The translations under genes and the position numbers were made by a program. Source: an uncultured Selenomonas sp. (lineage in GTDB: Bacteria > Bacillota > Negativicutes > Selenomonadales > Selenomonadaceae). From it: a DNA stretch of 64,000 bases. The stretch is from positions 186,001-250,000 of the forward strand of contig CAKPXP010000001.1 in the NCBI GenBank assembly GCA_934202005.1, in the 5' to 3' direction. The notes below the pieces were generated by a model that did not search any database, had not been told where the DNA came from, and saw only the letters and a program-made list of their open reading frames with translations. Positions 22,869-31,069 of the stretch are shown in pieces; the first letter of the stretch is position 1, and the number at the start of each line of letters is the position of its first letter.

Positions 22869-25646
22869 TTGCAAGACGATTTCTATGATAAAGGATTCAT
22901 CCTGAAATACTGCGCTGCCACGATGGTCATCTGCTATGTGCTGGGCCAATGGATCATCACGCAGATGATTGCAGCCGACTGCGATTACAATGACCTGTTG
23001 TCAGGAATCTACCTCCCGCTGGGCCATATCCGCATCTATCAGCCATTGGCGCATTTGTCCTGGAACAAGGATCCTGTCCTGATGCAGGTGATCCCGCATG
23101 TCCTGCGTGGCCACACCTTCTGGCTCTGGGGCATGATTTTCCTTGGCCTGGCCATTTGCTACTTCATCAACAAGAAGTATGAAGTGCTGTCTTCGCATGG
23201 TACAGCGGAATTTGCCAAAGCAAAGGACATCAAGGCCATGGGCCTGACTCCGAAAGACAGCGGCGTCGTGATTGGCAGCAATCCGTTCGACAATACGCTG
23301 CTGCTGGATGATGGCCCAGCGCATGTATTCCTGGCAGCTCCGACCCGAACCGGTAAAGGCATCGGCATCATCATCCCAACCGGCATCATCTGGCAGCACT
23401 CTATGTTCTTCTTCGACCCGAAAGCGGAACTCTGGACAGCGACGGCAGGATACCGGAAGAATGTATTGGGGCAGAAAGTCATGAAGTTTGAACCGCTCTG
23501 TAAGGACGGTTCCAGTGCCAGCTGGAACCCGTATGCAGAAATCAACTTCCAGAGTTTTGAAGAGATGTCGGATGTCAAGACCATCAATGAAACGATGGTC
23601 AAGACGGGCGAAGGCAGCAATAAAGACCCATTCTGGGACAACTCGGCAATCACCTTGCTCAACGGCGTGGTGCTGCATCTTTTATATAAGAATTGCCAGG
23701 AGAAACGCGAGCTGCCCTGCCCGACGGATGCCATGAGCTTCATTTCTTCGCCGACCATGGATACCGATCACCTCTACAGCTCTATGAAGATCTATCCGCA
23801 CATCTCGCCGGAGGAATTCCTGGAGGAACCTTATTACGAGCAGGATGCGGATGAGAAGGGGAATCCGAAGACGGATGCTGAAGGCAAGCCGGTTTACAAG
23901 AAGGACAAAGACGGCAATCCCATCCCGATGAAAGATGAAAAAGGACAGCCACTTTGTCGCAAGAATCCACTGAAAGAGATCTATGGCCCGTATGTACCGG
24001 ATCTGAAGCCCTTTGTCGAAGCTCTGAGACTTTCCAAGCAGGAAGCTGCTGCCATCCTAGATGTCCAGGAAAGCAACCCGGAGAAAAAAGCCCGCATCGC
24101 GTTCGAGAATCTGCGCCAGGCTATCGTCCGACACAAAGACATGGTGGACTGGAAGGCTCCGGACATCATGATGTGCAGTAACAAAGCCGAGATTGACGGC
24201 GTTTTGGCGATGGATAAGCAGCATGTCTTCTATCAGTTGCTCGTCCATCCTAAAGTGGCCGAATGCGCTGCCAATATCGTCAATAACGCCAAAGAGACGA
24301 GAGAATCTATCATCGGCTCCGCCAAGACGGCCTTGAGCCTTTATCAGGATCCACTCATCAAGCGCAACACTGCTGTATCGGATTTCTGTTTCAAGGATTT
24401 GTTGAACCCTCAGCAGGCAGTATCCTTGTACCTGGTCTTGCAGCCGAATGACGTAGAGAAGCTGCGTCCGTTGACGCGCCTCTTTGTCAATACCATGCTC
24501 GCCAAGACTGTCCGGGATATGAAATTCGATGTCCCGGCGGAGAAAAAACAGAGGCTGCTCTTGATGCTCGACGAATTCCCGCAGCTCAAGAAGATGGAGA
24601 CTATCGAGAATACGTTGGCCATTTGCGCTGGCTATGGCGTCAAAATTTGTACTGTCGTCCAGAGTATCACGCAGATCAACCAGATCTACACGAAGGACAA
24701 TTCCATCCTGGACAACAGCCAGATCCAGATCTACATGACACCCTCGAACATCCAGCAGGCCAAGGAACTCTCAGAGATCATGGGTGACAAGACCATCCGG
24801 GAACACAACCAGTCCGGCAAAGGGCTGGCTGATAAATCTACTTCGGAGTCAAAGATCAGTCGCAAGCTCATGAATCCAGATGAGATCATGCGCATGAGTA
24901 AGAAGAAGGAACTGGTCATGGTACAGGGGGCAAAGCCCATCCTGGCCAAGAAAATCCAGTGGTTCAATGTCCCGTTCTTCAAGAAGCGCGTCTATGACCC
25001 ACAGCATGGCAATAAAGGGGGAATCCCCAATCCGCAGTTCAGTGATATTTGTACGGAAGTGAAAACATATGAAGAATTGTTCCGCGTACATGCGCCGGAA
25101 GTGGCCGATGTACTGGAAAAACAAGCAGCCGTCACGAAAGCAAGGAAAGCTGCTGAAGAAAAGGAGAATCCTCCCGTGTCTCCTGTGGCACCTCAAACGG
25201 CTGCGCAGTCCGTGGTTCCTGCATCGGATCGAGAAACGCATGAGGTGGAGAAGGAGGCAGTAAATCATGCAGAACCTGCGAAAGCCTCTGACGTGCCACA
25301 GCCTGCCGAAAACACGGCAACTGAAACCAGTGGAGAAGACCGGAGCGGGGAAGACCGTCGAAGCACTGCCGACACTCACCATGAAGAGCCGAGGCAAGCT
25401 CATCCGGAAGCGCAGCAAGTAGCATCGCCGCAGTCGCCTGCGGATGTCCATGATGGACATCCGGAAGAAAAGCCCAAAGATCGCACAGAATCCAGCAAGC
25501 CGGATACCAGTGATGAATCAGAGGATCCTACTGTGCTGGCCTGGCTGAATGGCAGGAAGAAGAAACAGGATGTCCACGATGGACATCCTGCGGCAGAACA
25601 GAAAGAGAGGGATGATCACAATGGAGCAGGAGAAGAAGGAGCATAA
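22869..25646 (+). CDS. traG: TraG/VirD4-like type IV coupling protein
   Basis: A 925-residue coupling protein. Two N-terminal membrane helices (to about residue 100) precede the ATPase: Walker A APTRTGKGIGI near residue 157 and Walker B LLMLDEFPQL near residue 565. A repetitive acidic insert (DKDGNPIPMKDEKGQPL) lies at about 318-350. It links relaxase-bound DNA to the channel. The disordered tail (about 757-925) carries two DVHDGHP peptides encoded by copies of the 19-bp palindrome. AAGGAAGGA favours TTG 22869 over TTG 22851. Confidence 0.88.
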   Translation: MQDDFYDKGFILKYCAATMVICYVLGQWIITQMIAADCDYNDLLSGIYLPLGHIRIYQPLAHLSWNKDPVLMQVIPHVLRGHTFWLWGMIFLGLAICYFINKKYEVLSSHGTAEFAKAKDIKAMGLTPKDSGVVIGSNPFDNTLLLDDGPAHVFLAAPTRTGKGIGIIIPTGIIWQHSMFFFDPKAELWTATAGYRKNVLGQKVMKFEPLCKDGSSASWNPYAEINFQSFEEMSDVKTINETMVKTGEGSNKDPFWDNSAITLLNGVVLHLLYKNCQEKRELPCPTDAMSFISSPTMDTDHLYSSMKIYPHISPEEFLEEPYYEQDADEKGNPKTDAEGKPVYKKDKDGNPIPMKDEKGQPLCRKNPLKEIYGPYVPDLKPFVEALRLSKQEAAAILDVQESNPEKKARIAFENLRQAIVRHKDMVDWKAPDIMMCSNKAEIDGVLAMDKQHVFYQLLVHPKVAECAANIVNNAKETRESIIGSAKTALSLYQDPLIKRNTAVSDFCFKDLLNPQQAVSLYLVLQPNDVEKLRPLTRLFVNTMLAKTVRDMKFDVPAEKKQRLLLMLDEFPQLKKMETIENTLAICAGYGVKICTVVQSITQINQIYTKDNSILDNSQIQIYMTPSNIQQAKELSEIMGDKTIREHNQSGKGLADKSTSESKISRKLMNPDEIMRMSKKKELVMVQGAKPILAKKIQWFNVPFFKKRVYDPQHGNKGGIPNPQFSDICTEVKTYEELFRVHAPEVADVLEKQAAVTKARKAAEEKENPPVSPVAPQTAAQSVVPASDRETHEVEKEAVNHAEPAKASDVPQPAENTATETSGEDRSGEDRRSTADTHHEEPRQAHPEAQQVASPQSPADVHDGHPEEKPKDRTESSKPDTSDESEDPTVLAWLNGRKKKQDVHDGHPAAEQKERDDHNGAGEEGA
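25443..25461. repeat. 19-bp palindrome copy 6 (in traG tail)
   Basis: Exact copy read in frame as DVHDGHP, with two extra symmetric flanking pairs (CG...CG). Confidence 0.88.
25569..25587. repeat. 19-bp palindrome copy 7 (in traG tail)
   Basis: GATGTCCACGATGGACATC, one mismatch, also read as DVHDGHP. Three extra symmetric flanking pairs (CAG...CTG). Confidence 0.82.
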
Positions 25647-26589
25647 CCGTACCCTTGATGCCCTGGCTAATTCCATGGGCCGAGAAATCGTTGACTACAT
25701 GCACGATGACAATATCAACGAAGTTGCTCTGAATACCGATCAGCGGCTGTGGATAGATACCGCAGACCATGGCTGGGAAGATACTGGAATCATCATTCCG
25801 CCTCCACAAGCCAAGCGCATCATCTACGGCGTCGCCGCTCTTTCCGGTACGACCATTGACATTGATAACAAGCCATACCTGGAAGCAGAGATCAAGGAAT
25901 CGTATCTGTTCGGGAAGGCACGTTTCCAGGGAGAACTCCCATCCATCGTGGACTATCCGAGCTTCAATATCCGGAAGCATTCCTCACGCGTGTTCGGCCT
26001 CGATGATTATGTCCGGCAAGGCACGATGAGCGAGCATCAGCGGGATGTCATCATCCAGGCCGTGAAGAATCACTGGAATATTATCGCTGCCGGTGGTACA
26101 AGCAGCGGCAAGACGACTCTTTTGAATGCCGTGCTGGCCGAAGTGTCGAAGACTGGCGACCGCATCGTCATCATCGAGGATACCGGAGAACTCCAATGCA
26201 CGGCTCCCAATCACGTGAACCTCAAGACACAGCGGCCTATGATTGACATGGATACGCTCCTGCGCATCACGCTGCGCAAATCGCCGCGTCGTATCGTTGT
26301 AGGCGAGGTTCGCGGCAAGGAAGCTCTGTCACTCCTGAAAGCTTGGAATACCGGCCATGATGGCGGCTGCGCAACCGTTCACAGCGACTCTGCCGAAGAA
26401 ACGCTGTATCGTCTGGAGCAGATGATTGCTGAAGTATCCGTCAATCCACAGCCTGCCATGATTGGCCGCTCGGTGGACATGATCATCTACATCAAGAAAG
26501 AAGGCATCAAACGCCGTATCGATGAGATCATCCACGTCAAGGGATATGACAAAGTGACGCAGGAGTACCAGATTGAGCATATCGCTTGA
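25621..26589 (+). CDS. trbB: TrbB/VirB11-like secretion ATPase
   Basis: A 322-residue hexameric ATPase with Walker A GGTSSGKTTLLNA near residue 157, Walker B-type RIVVGEVRGKEA and a His-box GHDGGCATVHSDS. An N-terminal domain of about 130 residues precedes it. VirB11 enzymes drive pilus biogenesis and DNA transfer. GAGAGGG upstream supports ATG 25621; it overlaps the end of traG by 26 bp. All motifs are intact. Confidence 0.88.
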   Translation: MEQEKKEHNRTLDALANSMGREIVDYMHDDNINEVALNTDQRLWIDTADHGWEDTGIIIPPPQAKRIIYGVAALSGTTIDIDNKPYLEAEIKESYLFGKARFQGELPSIVDYPSFNIRKHSSRVFGLDDYVRQGTMSEHQRDVIIQAVKNHWNIIAAGGTSSGKTTLLNAVLAEVSKTGDRIVIIEDTGELQCTAPNHVNLKTQRPMIDMDTLLRITLRKSPRRIVVGEVRGKEALSLLKAWNTGHDGGCATVHSDSAEETLYRLEQMIAEVSVNPQPAMIGRSVDMIIYIKKEGIKRRIDEIIHVKGYDKVTQEYQIEHIA

Positions 26590-26606
26590 TGTCCATCATG
26601 GACATC
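26588..26606. repeat. 19-bp palindrome copy 8
   Basis: Exact copy overlapping the trbB stop. It lies 17 bp before the class-A promoter motif at 26624. Confidence 0.9.
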
Positions 26607-26623
26607 AGGCAATATGCCTTGCG

Positions 26624-26666
26624 TGAAATAAAACGGTGTTTCCATGGGTAACGCATCCCGTACAAT
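26624..26666 (+). promoter_or_regulatory. class-A promoter 3
   Basis: TGAAATAAAACGGTGTTTC at 26624 and TACAAT at 26661, 37 nt apart. Expected to drive trbC through trbL. Confidence 0.65.
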
Positions 26667-26730
26667 AAAGAGTGTCAAAAAAACAATGAGCCTTGCGGCT
26701 TACACGGATTCATGCGAAAGGATGATTTTT

Positions 26731-27093
26731 ATGAAGAAGATCAAGATCACGAAGGCGGGCATCAAGAAGTTCCTGACAGATCATCAGGATGTACTGACTT
26801 GCACGGCCATCATGCTCCTGGTTCCTGCGGTCGGCATGGCCAGCGATGCATCGAGTATCTCGATCACGCCGCTCCAGAAACCAATGGAGACTCTGGTCAA
26901 ATTCGTTTCCGGCCCATTTGCTGGAACCATCACGGTTGGCTCTCTGGTCATCGGCCTGGCGAACTACCGCATGGGTGGCAGCCAGTCCATCACCAAGGAT
27001 TCCGCAATCGGCGTCGGCTGCGGTGCTGCAATGACGCAGGTGGATTCACTCTGCCAGTCACTCGGTATCACGGCGTCCAGCCTCACATTCTGA
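26731..27093 (+). CDS. trbC: TrbC/VirB2-like conjugative pilin
   Basis: A 120-residue protein with a long signal-type N-terminus (hydrophobic LTCTAIMLLVPAVGMASDAS). Two hydrophobic helices follow (about residues 70-90 and 95-118). The segment ITPLQKPMETLVKFVSGPF followed by a glycine-rich turn is typical of VirB2/TrbC. It should be processed and, by RP4 analogy, may be a substrate of the TraF-like peptidase at 4121. AAAGG at 26717 places the ATG at 26731; the upstream frame is not needed. Confidence 0.78.
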   Translation: MKKIKITKAGIKKFLTDHQDVLTCTAIMLLVPAVGMASDASSISITPLQKPMETLVKFVSGPFAGTITVGSLVIGLANYRMGGSQSITKDSAIGVGCGAAMTQVDSLCQSLGITASSLTF

Positions 27094-27105
27094 TAGGAGT
27101 CTCCT

Positions 27106-27375
27106 ATGGAAGAAAGCAATGATGGTTATTCGATGACGCATCTGCCGCTCTACCAGTCCTTGACCGAACATATCTTATTTGCCGGTGCGCCGACCAGTGT
27201 GCTGGTCGTTCTGGCCATTGTCACGCTTCTGTTTGTAGCGATGTTCCAGTTTTATTACATCGTAGCGATTACGGGGCCGCTCTATTTCTTGAGCGTGTAT
27301 TTAGCGGAAGATGATGCACAGTCTTTTGACTGCTATCTCATCTACAAGACAAAAAACGACTATTATTCTACCTGA
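27106..27375 (+). CDS. trbD: TrbD/VirB3-like protein
   Basis: An 89-residue protein with a VirB3-type N-terminus (LPLYQSLTEHILFAGAPTS) and two adjacent transmembrane segments (about residues 26-60). It lies between trbC and the VirB4-type genes, the standard position. VirB3 associates with VirB4 in the inner-membrane complex. AGGAG lies seven bases before the ATG. Confidence 0.8.
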   Translation: MEESNDGYSMTHLPLYQSLTEHILFAGAPTSVLVVLAIVTLLFVAMFQFYYIVAITGPLYFLSVYLAEDDAQSFDCYLIYKTKNDYYST

Positions 27376-27380
27376 CTCTG

Positions 27381-27417
27381 AAAAGCGAGATTTCTTCTGC
27401 GAAAATCTCGCTTTTTT
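27381..27417 (+). terminator. intra-operon hairpin after trbD
   Basis: Stem AAAAGCGAGATTT (27381-27393) with its complement (27403-27415) and T6. It has the look of a terminator inside the transfer operon, so it may reduce downstream expression. Confidence 0.65.
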
Positions 27418-27475
27418 CACAGAGAAAGGAATCAGCAAGGAAGAAGTGACGAATTTGACATGGAAAGAATATGAG

Positions 27476-28489
27476 ATGGATCCGACGTGCGTAGCGGACT
27501 GGCTTTCCTGGGGAGGACTGGTGCATCCCAGCATCATGCGCGGGAAAGATGACAGTTTCTTCGGTGTCCTGGCCTATGAACCATATCAGCCGGTAGCAGG
27601 ACAGCCGGTTGTTCTGCCTGAGTTCAAGAATGGTTGGTGTTTCTGGCTGGAGCATCAGCACCAGCACCATCAAGACAGGCATTACCTGGTGGTCGCCTGG
27701 AATCCATTCTTCAGCCGAGGGCATATCATAAACGGAATCCTCAAGAAGAGCATGGAATGGGAGGAGGCAAAGGAAACCTTCCTGCACTTGCTGCAAGATA
27801 CGCGTCATGCCTTGGAACAAGTGACAACATGCCGCTTACTGGAATACCAGGAGATCCTGGACTTCTTGGAATTCTCCCTCTCTATCGGCGACCGGCATGT
27901 CGAGATGCCAGAAGTACCGCTCTACTTGGATGCTTTGCTCTCACAGGATATTGACCTGGACTTCACGCACAGTCATCTGCGTATCGATGGGAAGAAGCTT
28001 TGCGTACTCTCTTTGACAGCATCCTGCGAAGACGCACAGCTGGAGAAGATCTGTGACGCCTTCGAAGCACAGGACTACCGTCATGTTCGACGCCTGCTGC
28101 TCTTCAGCCCGAAGCGAGCAAAGAAGGAAGAGCTTTGGTATACGGCCAACTGGTGTCCGGGGCGAGGTTCCCTCCGGCAGCTCATCAATCAGGACATCTT
28201 GAAGACGCTTAACGGCTATCATATGGACGCTTTCTTCTTCCCGTTCGAGGAAGAGCAGTATCCGGCTGAACGCGATCGCCTGACAGCCCTGCTGGATTCG
28301 ATGGAGTTGCCGTATCTCGTCGAGAACTATCACCAGAAGAACGTCTGGTGGGGAAGCCTGCCGGGGATGTTCCGTTCGAATATCGTGCCGCCAATCCTGG
28401 GCTTTGATAGTCTGGATGAGCTGCTGGCACATGGATGCAAGAAAGGAGACGATGCTGATGTATCGGACGAGCTGGTTTCGGCGCAATGA
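27476..28489 (+). CDS. ATPase-less VirB4 N-domain paralogue
   Basis: About 337 residues, with no Walker motif. Its C-terminal part (VWWGSLPGMFRSNIVPP, about residues 290-310) parallels WMGSLPGMVGHNIRREL at the end of the N-terminal domain of the full VirB4 encoded next. This makes it a truncated paralogue of that domain. Upstream alternative starts (GTG 27446, TTG 27455) exist and the exact start is unsure. It may be a structural partner of VirB4/VirB3, or a duplicate that lost its motor. It overlaps trbE by about 30 bp. Confidence 0.6.
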   Translation: MDPTCVADWLSWGGLVHPSIMRGKDDSFFGVLAYEPYQPVAGQPVVLPEFKNGWCFWLEHQHQHHQDRHYLVVAWNPFFSRGHIINGILKKSMEWEEAKETFLHLLQDTRHALEQVTTCRLLEYQEILDFLEFSLSIGDRHVEMPEVPLYLDALLSQDIDLDFTHSHLRIDGKKLCVLSLTASCEDAQLEKICDAFEAQDYRHVRRLLLFSPKRAKKEELWYTANWCPGRGSLRQLINQDILKTLNGYHMDAFFFPFEEEQYPAERDRLTALLDSMELPYLVENYHQKNVWWGSLPGMFRSNIVPPILGFDSLDELLAHGCKKGDDADVSDELVSAQ

Positions 28490-30941
28490 GAAGCTGCTGC
28501 GCGATGCCATGATCTGGGGACGCATCATCCGAGCAGAAATGCCGACAACCAATGATCCGGCCTACATCGTCTTGAATAAAGACGGCTCGATGCAAGTCAC
28601 GTTCTCTTACCATGGGCCGGATCTTGATTCTGCCATCCAGCAGGAACTTGCCTCCATCACCTTGCAGCTCCATCTGGCTCTGGCTGCCATCCCGACAGAC
28701 TGGTGCCTGTATTTTGAAGCACAACGCATTCCATCCACCGAATATCCGACTAAGAACCACTTCCCGGATTCACTGACGTGGGCGATGGATCAGGAACGCA
28801 AAGAACTCTTCAGCAGTGGCAGTCATTTCGAGTCGAAATTCTACGCCACGCTCTACTGGATGGCACCTCCGGACAGCCGCGAGAAGATGAAGGAACTCCT
28901 GGTAGAGGGCCGGGAACACAAAGAGATACACGGTGAGGATACGATCCAGTCCTTCATGGAGCAGGTCAAGAAATTCTATGATACCTTCACCGGCCAGCGC
29001 ATCCCAATCCAGCTGCTGACCGCAGACGAGACACTGACCTACCTGCACTCTACCGTATCGGATCGCCCGAGGCCGCTGCATATCCCTAAGCATCCGATGC
29101 TGCTGGATAAATACTTATACGACACGCCGCTCTACGGCGGCTTGGAGCCGAAGCTTAACAAGACGCACATCCGCGTCATCTCGCCGATCAAGTACAGCAA
29201 GACAACGGATTTCGGCTATTTCGATGTCCTGAACCAGCTGGATTTTCCCTATCGCTGGTCGACGCGCTGCTACTGCCTCTCCAAGGCCGATAATCTGAAA
29301 GAACTGGAGAAGATTCGGCGCAAGTGGAGGGCCAAGCTACAGAAAATCTGGAGCTACATCATTCACTCCCGGGAGCCGGATACGGATCGCTACAACGATA
29401 AGCACGTCGTCAGCCTGCTCGATGAGATCGAGTCCGCGCAGATGGCAGTAGAATCGGATTCCTTCGGCTACGTGTATTACACGACAGCCGTCATCGTGAT
29501 GGACGAAGATCTAGAAGCCGTAGAGGACAAGGCACGCGTCGTCCGTCAGGTATTCATCGATCGTGGCTTCAAGGCTCAGATCGAGAACGTCAACGCCCTG
29601 GACGGCTGGATGGGCAGTCTCCCCGGCATGGTGGGGCATAACATCCGCCGGGAGCTTGTCTCCACCGGTAATTTCGTCCATCTGATGCCGCTCTCCGACA
29701 TCTGGGCAGGCCCAGCATGGAACAAGCATCTCGACGGCCCGCCACTCCTTTACACGCAGACCTCCGGCAATACGCCGTTCCGTCTGAACCTGCATGTCGG
29801 CCCTATCGGTCACACTATGCTGGTCGGCGATACGGGTGCTGGTAAATCCGTCCACCTGAACTGCATTGAAGCCGCGTTCCGCAAGTACAAGAATGCTCGC
29901 ATCATCATTTTTGACAACGGCAAGAGTTCCAAAGTGCTGACGTATGGCGTCGGTGGCAAATTCTACGACTTAGGTGAGGAAGGAGAGAATGCTCTTTCTT
30001 TCCAGCCCCTGGCGCAGGTCGACAACATCCATGAGCGGCAATGGGCGCAGGAATGGCTTTGTGACTTCTTGCGTGAAGAGAACGTCGAGATCACGCCGCG
30101 CATCAAGAGCCTGATCCGCGATTCGCTCGGTATCCTGGCGGATTCTCCACTGGCCTTCCGCACCATCACGAACTTCATTGATTACTTGCAGGATGAAGAG
30201 CTGAAGACAGCGTTCTATCCACTCGCCAAGAATGACCAGAATGGCAATGCCGGTGAGTACGGCAATATCTTCGATTCGGATGAAGATACACTCAAGCTGT
30301 CGTCCTGGCAGACATTCGAGATGGGCAAGATCATCAACCAGAAAAGCATCATAGGGCCGACACTCATGTTCATCTTCCATCGCATCGAGAACCTGCTCAA
30401 AGGCTATGACGGCCATGACATCACGAAGGATGGGCCTACCTTGATTGTCTTGGATGAGTGCTGGATGTTCTTCAAGAATCCACTCTTTGCAAGCAAGATT
30501 GAGGACTGGCTGCGCACCTTGCGTAAATTCAACGCCAGCGTCATCTTTGCCACACAGTCCTTGGACGATGTCGTGAACTCTCCGCTCTTCGATATCATCC
30601 TGGGTTCCTGCAAGACGCATATCTTCCTGCCAGATGAACTGGCCTTGGAGCCGAAGCGCAAGAAAGTCTATGAGCAGTTCAAGCTCAACGAACGCCAGAT
30701 GGAGATCCTGTCACAGGCCAAGAAACGGAAGCATTATTACTACACGTCTTCCGAAGGCTCGCGTCTCTATGATCTCGGCCTGGAATATTGCCCGCTGACA
30801 TTGGCTTACGTGGCAGTCGATAAGAATGGCTTGAACCGGTGCAATCAGATCCTGACAGAATTTGGCCCGGAAGCGTTCAATGAACATTGGCTGGCAGAAC
30901 ATAATCTCGTGCTGCCGGAATGGAAAGGAGAATCATCATGA
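28458..30941 (+). CDS. trbE: TrbE/VirB4-like secretion ATPase
   Basis: An 827-residue ATPase with the CagE/TrbE/VirB N-terminal domain and a C-terminal motor. Walker A VGDTGAGKSVHLN lies near residue 456 and Walker B TLIVLDECWMFF near residue 661. An Arg/Gln sensor-type region FNASVIFATQSLDDV follows. VirB4 energises pilus and channel assembly. AAGGAG at 28443-28448 favours the ATG at 28458. The stop overlaps a small downstream gene. Confidence 0.9.
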   Translation: MYRTSWFRRNEKLLRDAMIWGRIIRAEMPTTNDPAYIVLNKDGSMQVTFSYHGPDLDSAIQQELASITLQLHLALAAIPTDWCLYFEAQRIPSTEYPTKNHFPDSLTWAMDQERKELFSSGSHFESKFYATLYWMAPPDSREKMKELLVEGREHKEIHGEDTIQSFMEQVKKFYDTFTGQRIPIQLLTADETLTYLHSTVSDRPRPLHIPKHPMLLDKYLYDTPLYGGLEPKLNKTHIRVISPIKYSKTTDFGYFDVLNQLDFPYRWSTRCYCLSKADNLKELEKIRRKWRAKLQKIWSYIIHSREPDTDRYNDKHVVSLLDEIESAQMAVESDSFGYVYYTTAVIVMDEDLEAVEDKARVVRQVFIDRGFKAQIENVNALDGWMGSLPGMVGHNIRRELVSTGNFVHLMPLSDIWAGPAWNKHLDGPPLLYTQTSGNTPFRLNLHVGPIGHTMLVGDTGAGKSVHLNCIEAAFRKYKNARIIIFDNGKSSKVLTYGVGGKFYDLGEEGENALSFQPLAQVDNIHERQWAQEWLCDFLREENVEITPRIKSLIRDSLGILADSPLAFRTITNFIDYLQDEELKTAFYPLAKNDQNGNAGEYGNIFDSDEDTLKLSSWQTFEMGKIINQKSIIGPTLMFIFHRIENLLKGYDGHDITKDGPTLIVLDECWMFFKNPLFASKIEDWLRTLRKFNASVIFATQSLDDVVNSPLFDIILGSCKTHIFLPDELALEPKRKKVYEQFKLNERQMEILSQAKKRKHYYYTSSEGSRLYDLGLEYCPLTLAYVAVDKNGLNRCNQILTEFGPEAFNEHWLAEHNLVLPEWKGESS

Positions 30942-31066
30942 TTGTGATGTGTATGCTCGGCATGAGCTTGCTTTTCGCCGTTTATGCGTCGATCCGCGTG
31001 AACCGTCTGGAGGAGCGCGTGGAACATTTAGAGAAATCCCGCTTGAAGACGGAGAGGGAGGAATAG
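30938..31066 (+). CDS. small single-pass membrane protein
   Basis: A 42-residue ORF with AAAGGAG at 30923-30929, overlapping the trbE stop. An N-terminal hydrophobic segment (MCMLGMSLLFAVYASI) is followed by a charged helix (NRLEERVEHLEKS) that could form a coiled coil. Reminiscent of small lysis-/entry-exclusion or assembly factors such as TrbK in size only; function unknown. Confidence 0.65.
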   Translation: MIVMCMLGMSLLFAVYASIRVNRLEERVEHLEKSRLKTEREE

Positions 31067-31069
31067 TCA

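Noticed and set aside
27311..27475. Long N-terminal extension of the VirB4-like paralogue starting at 27311
   Set aside because: It would overlap trbD and run through the hairpin at 27381; the extension has no family resemblance.
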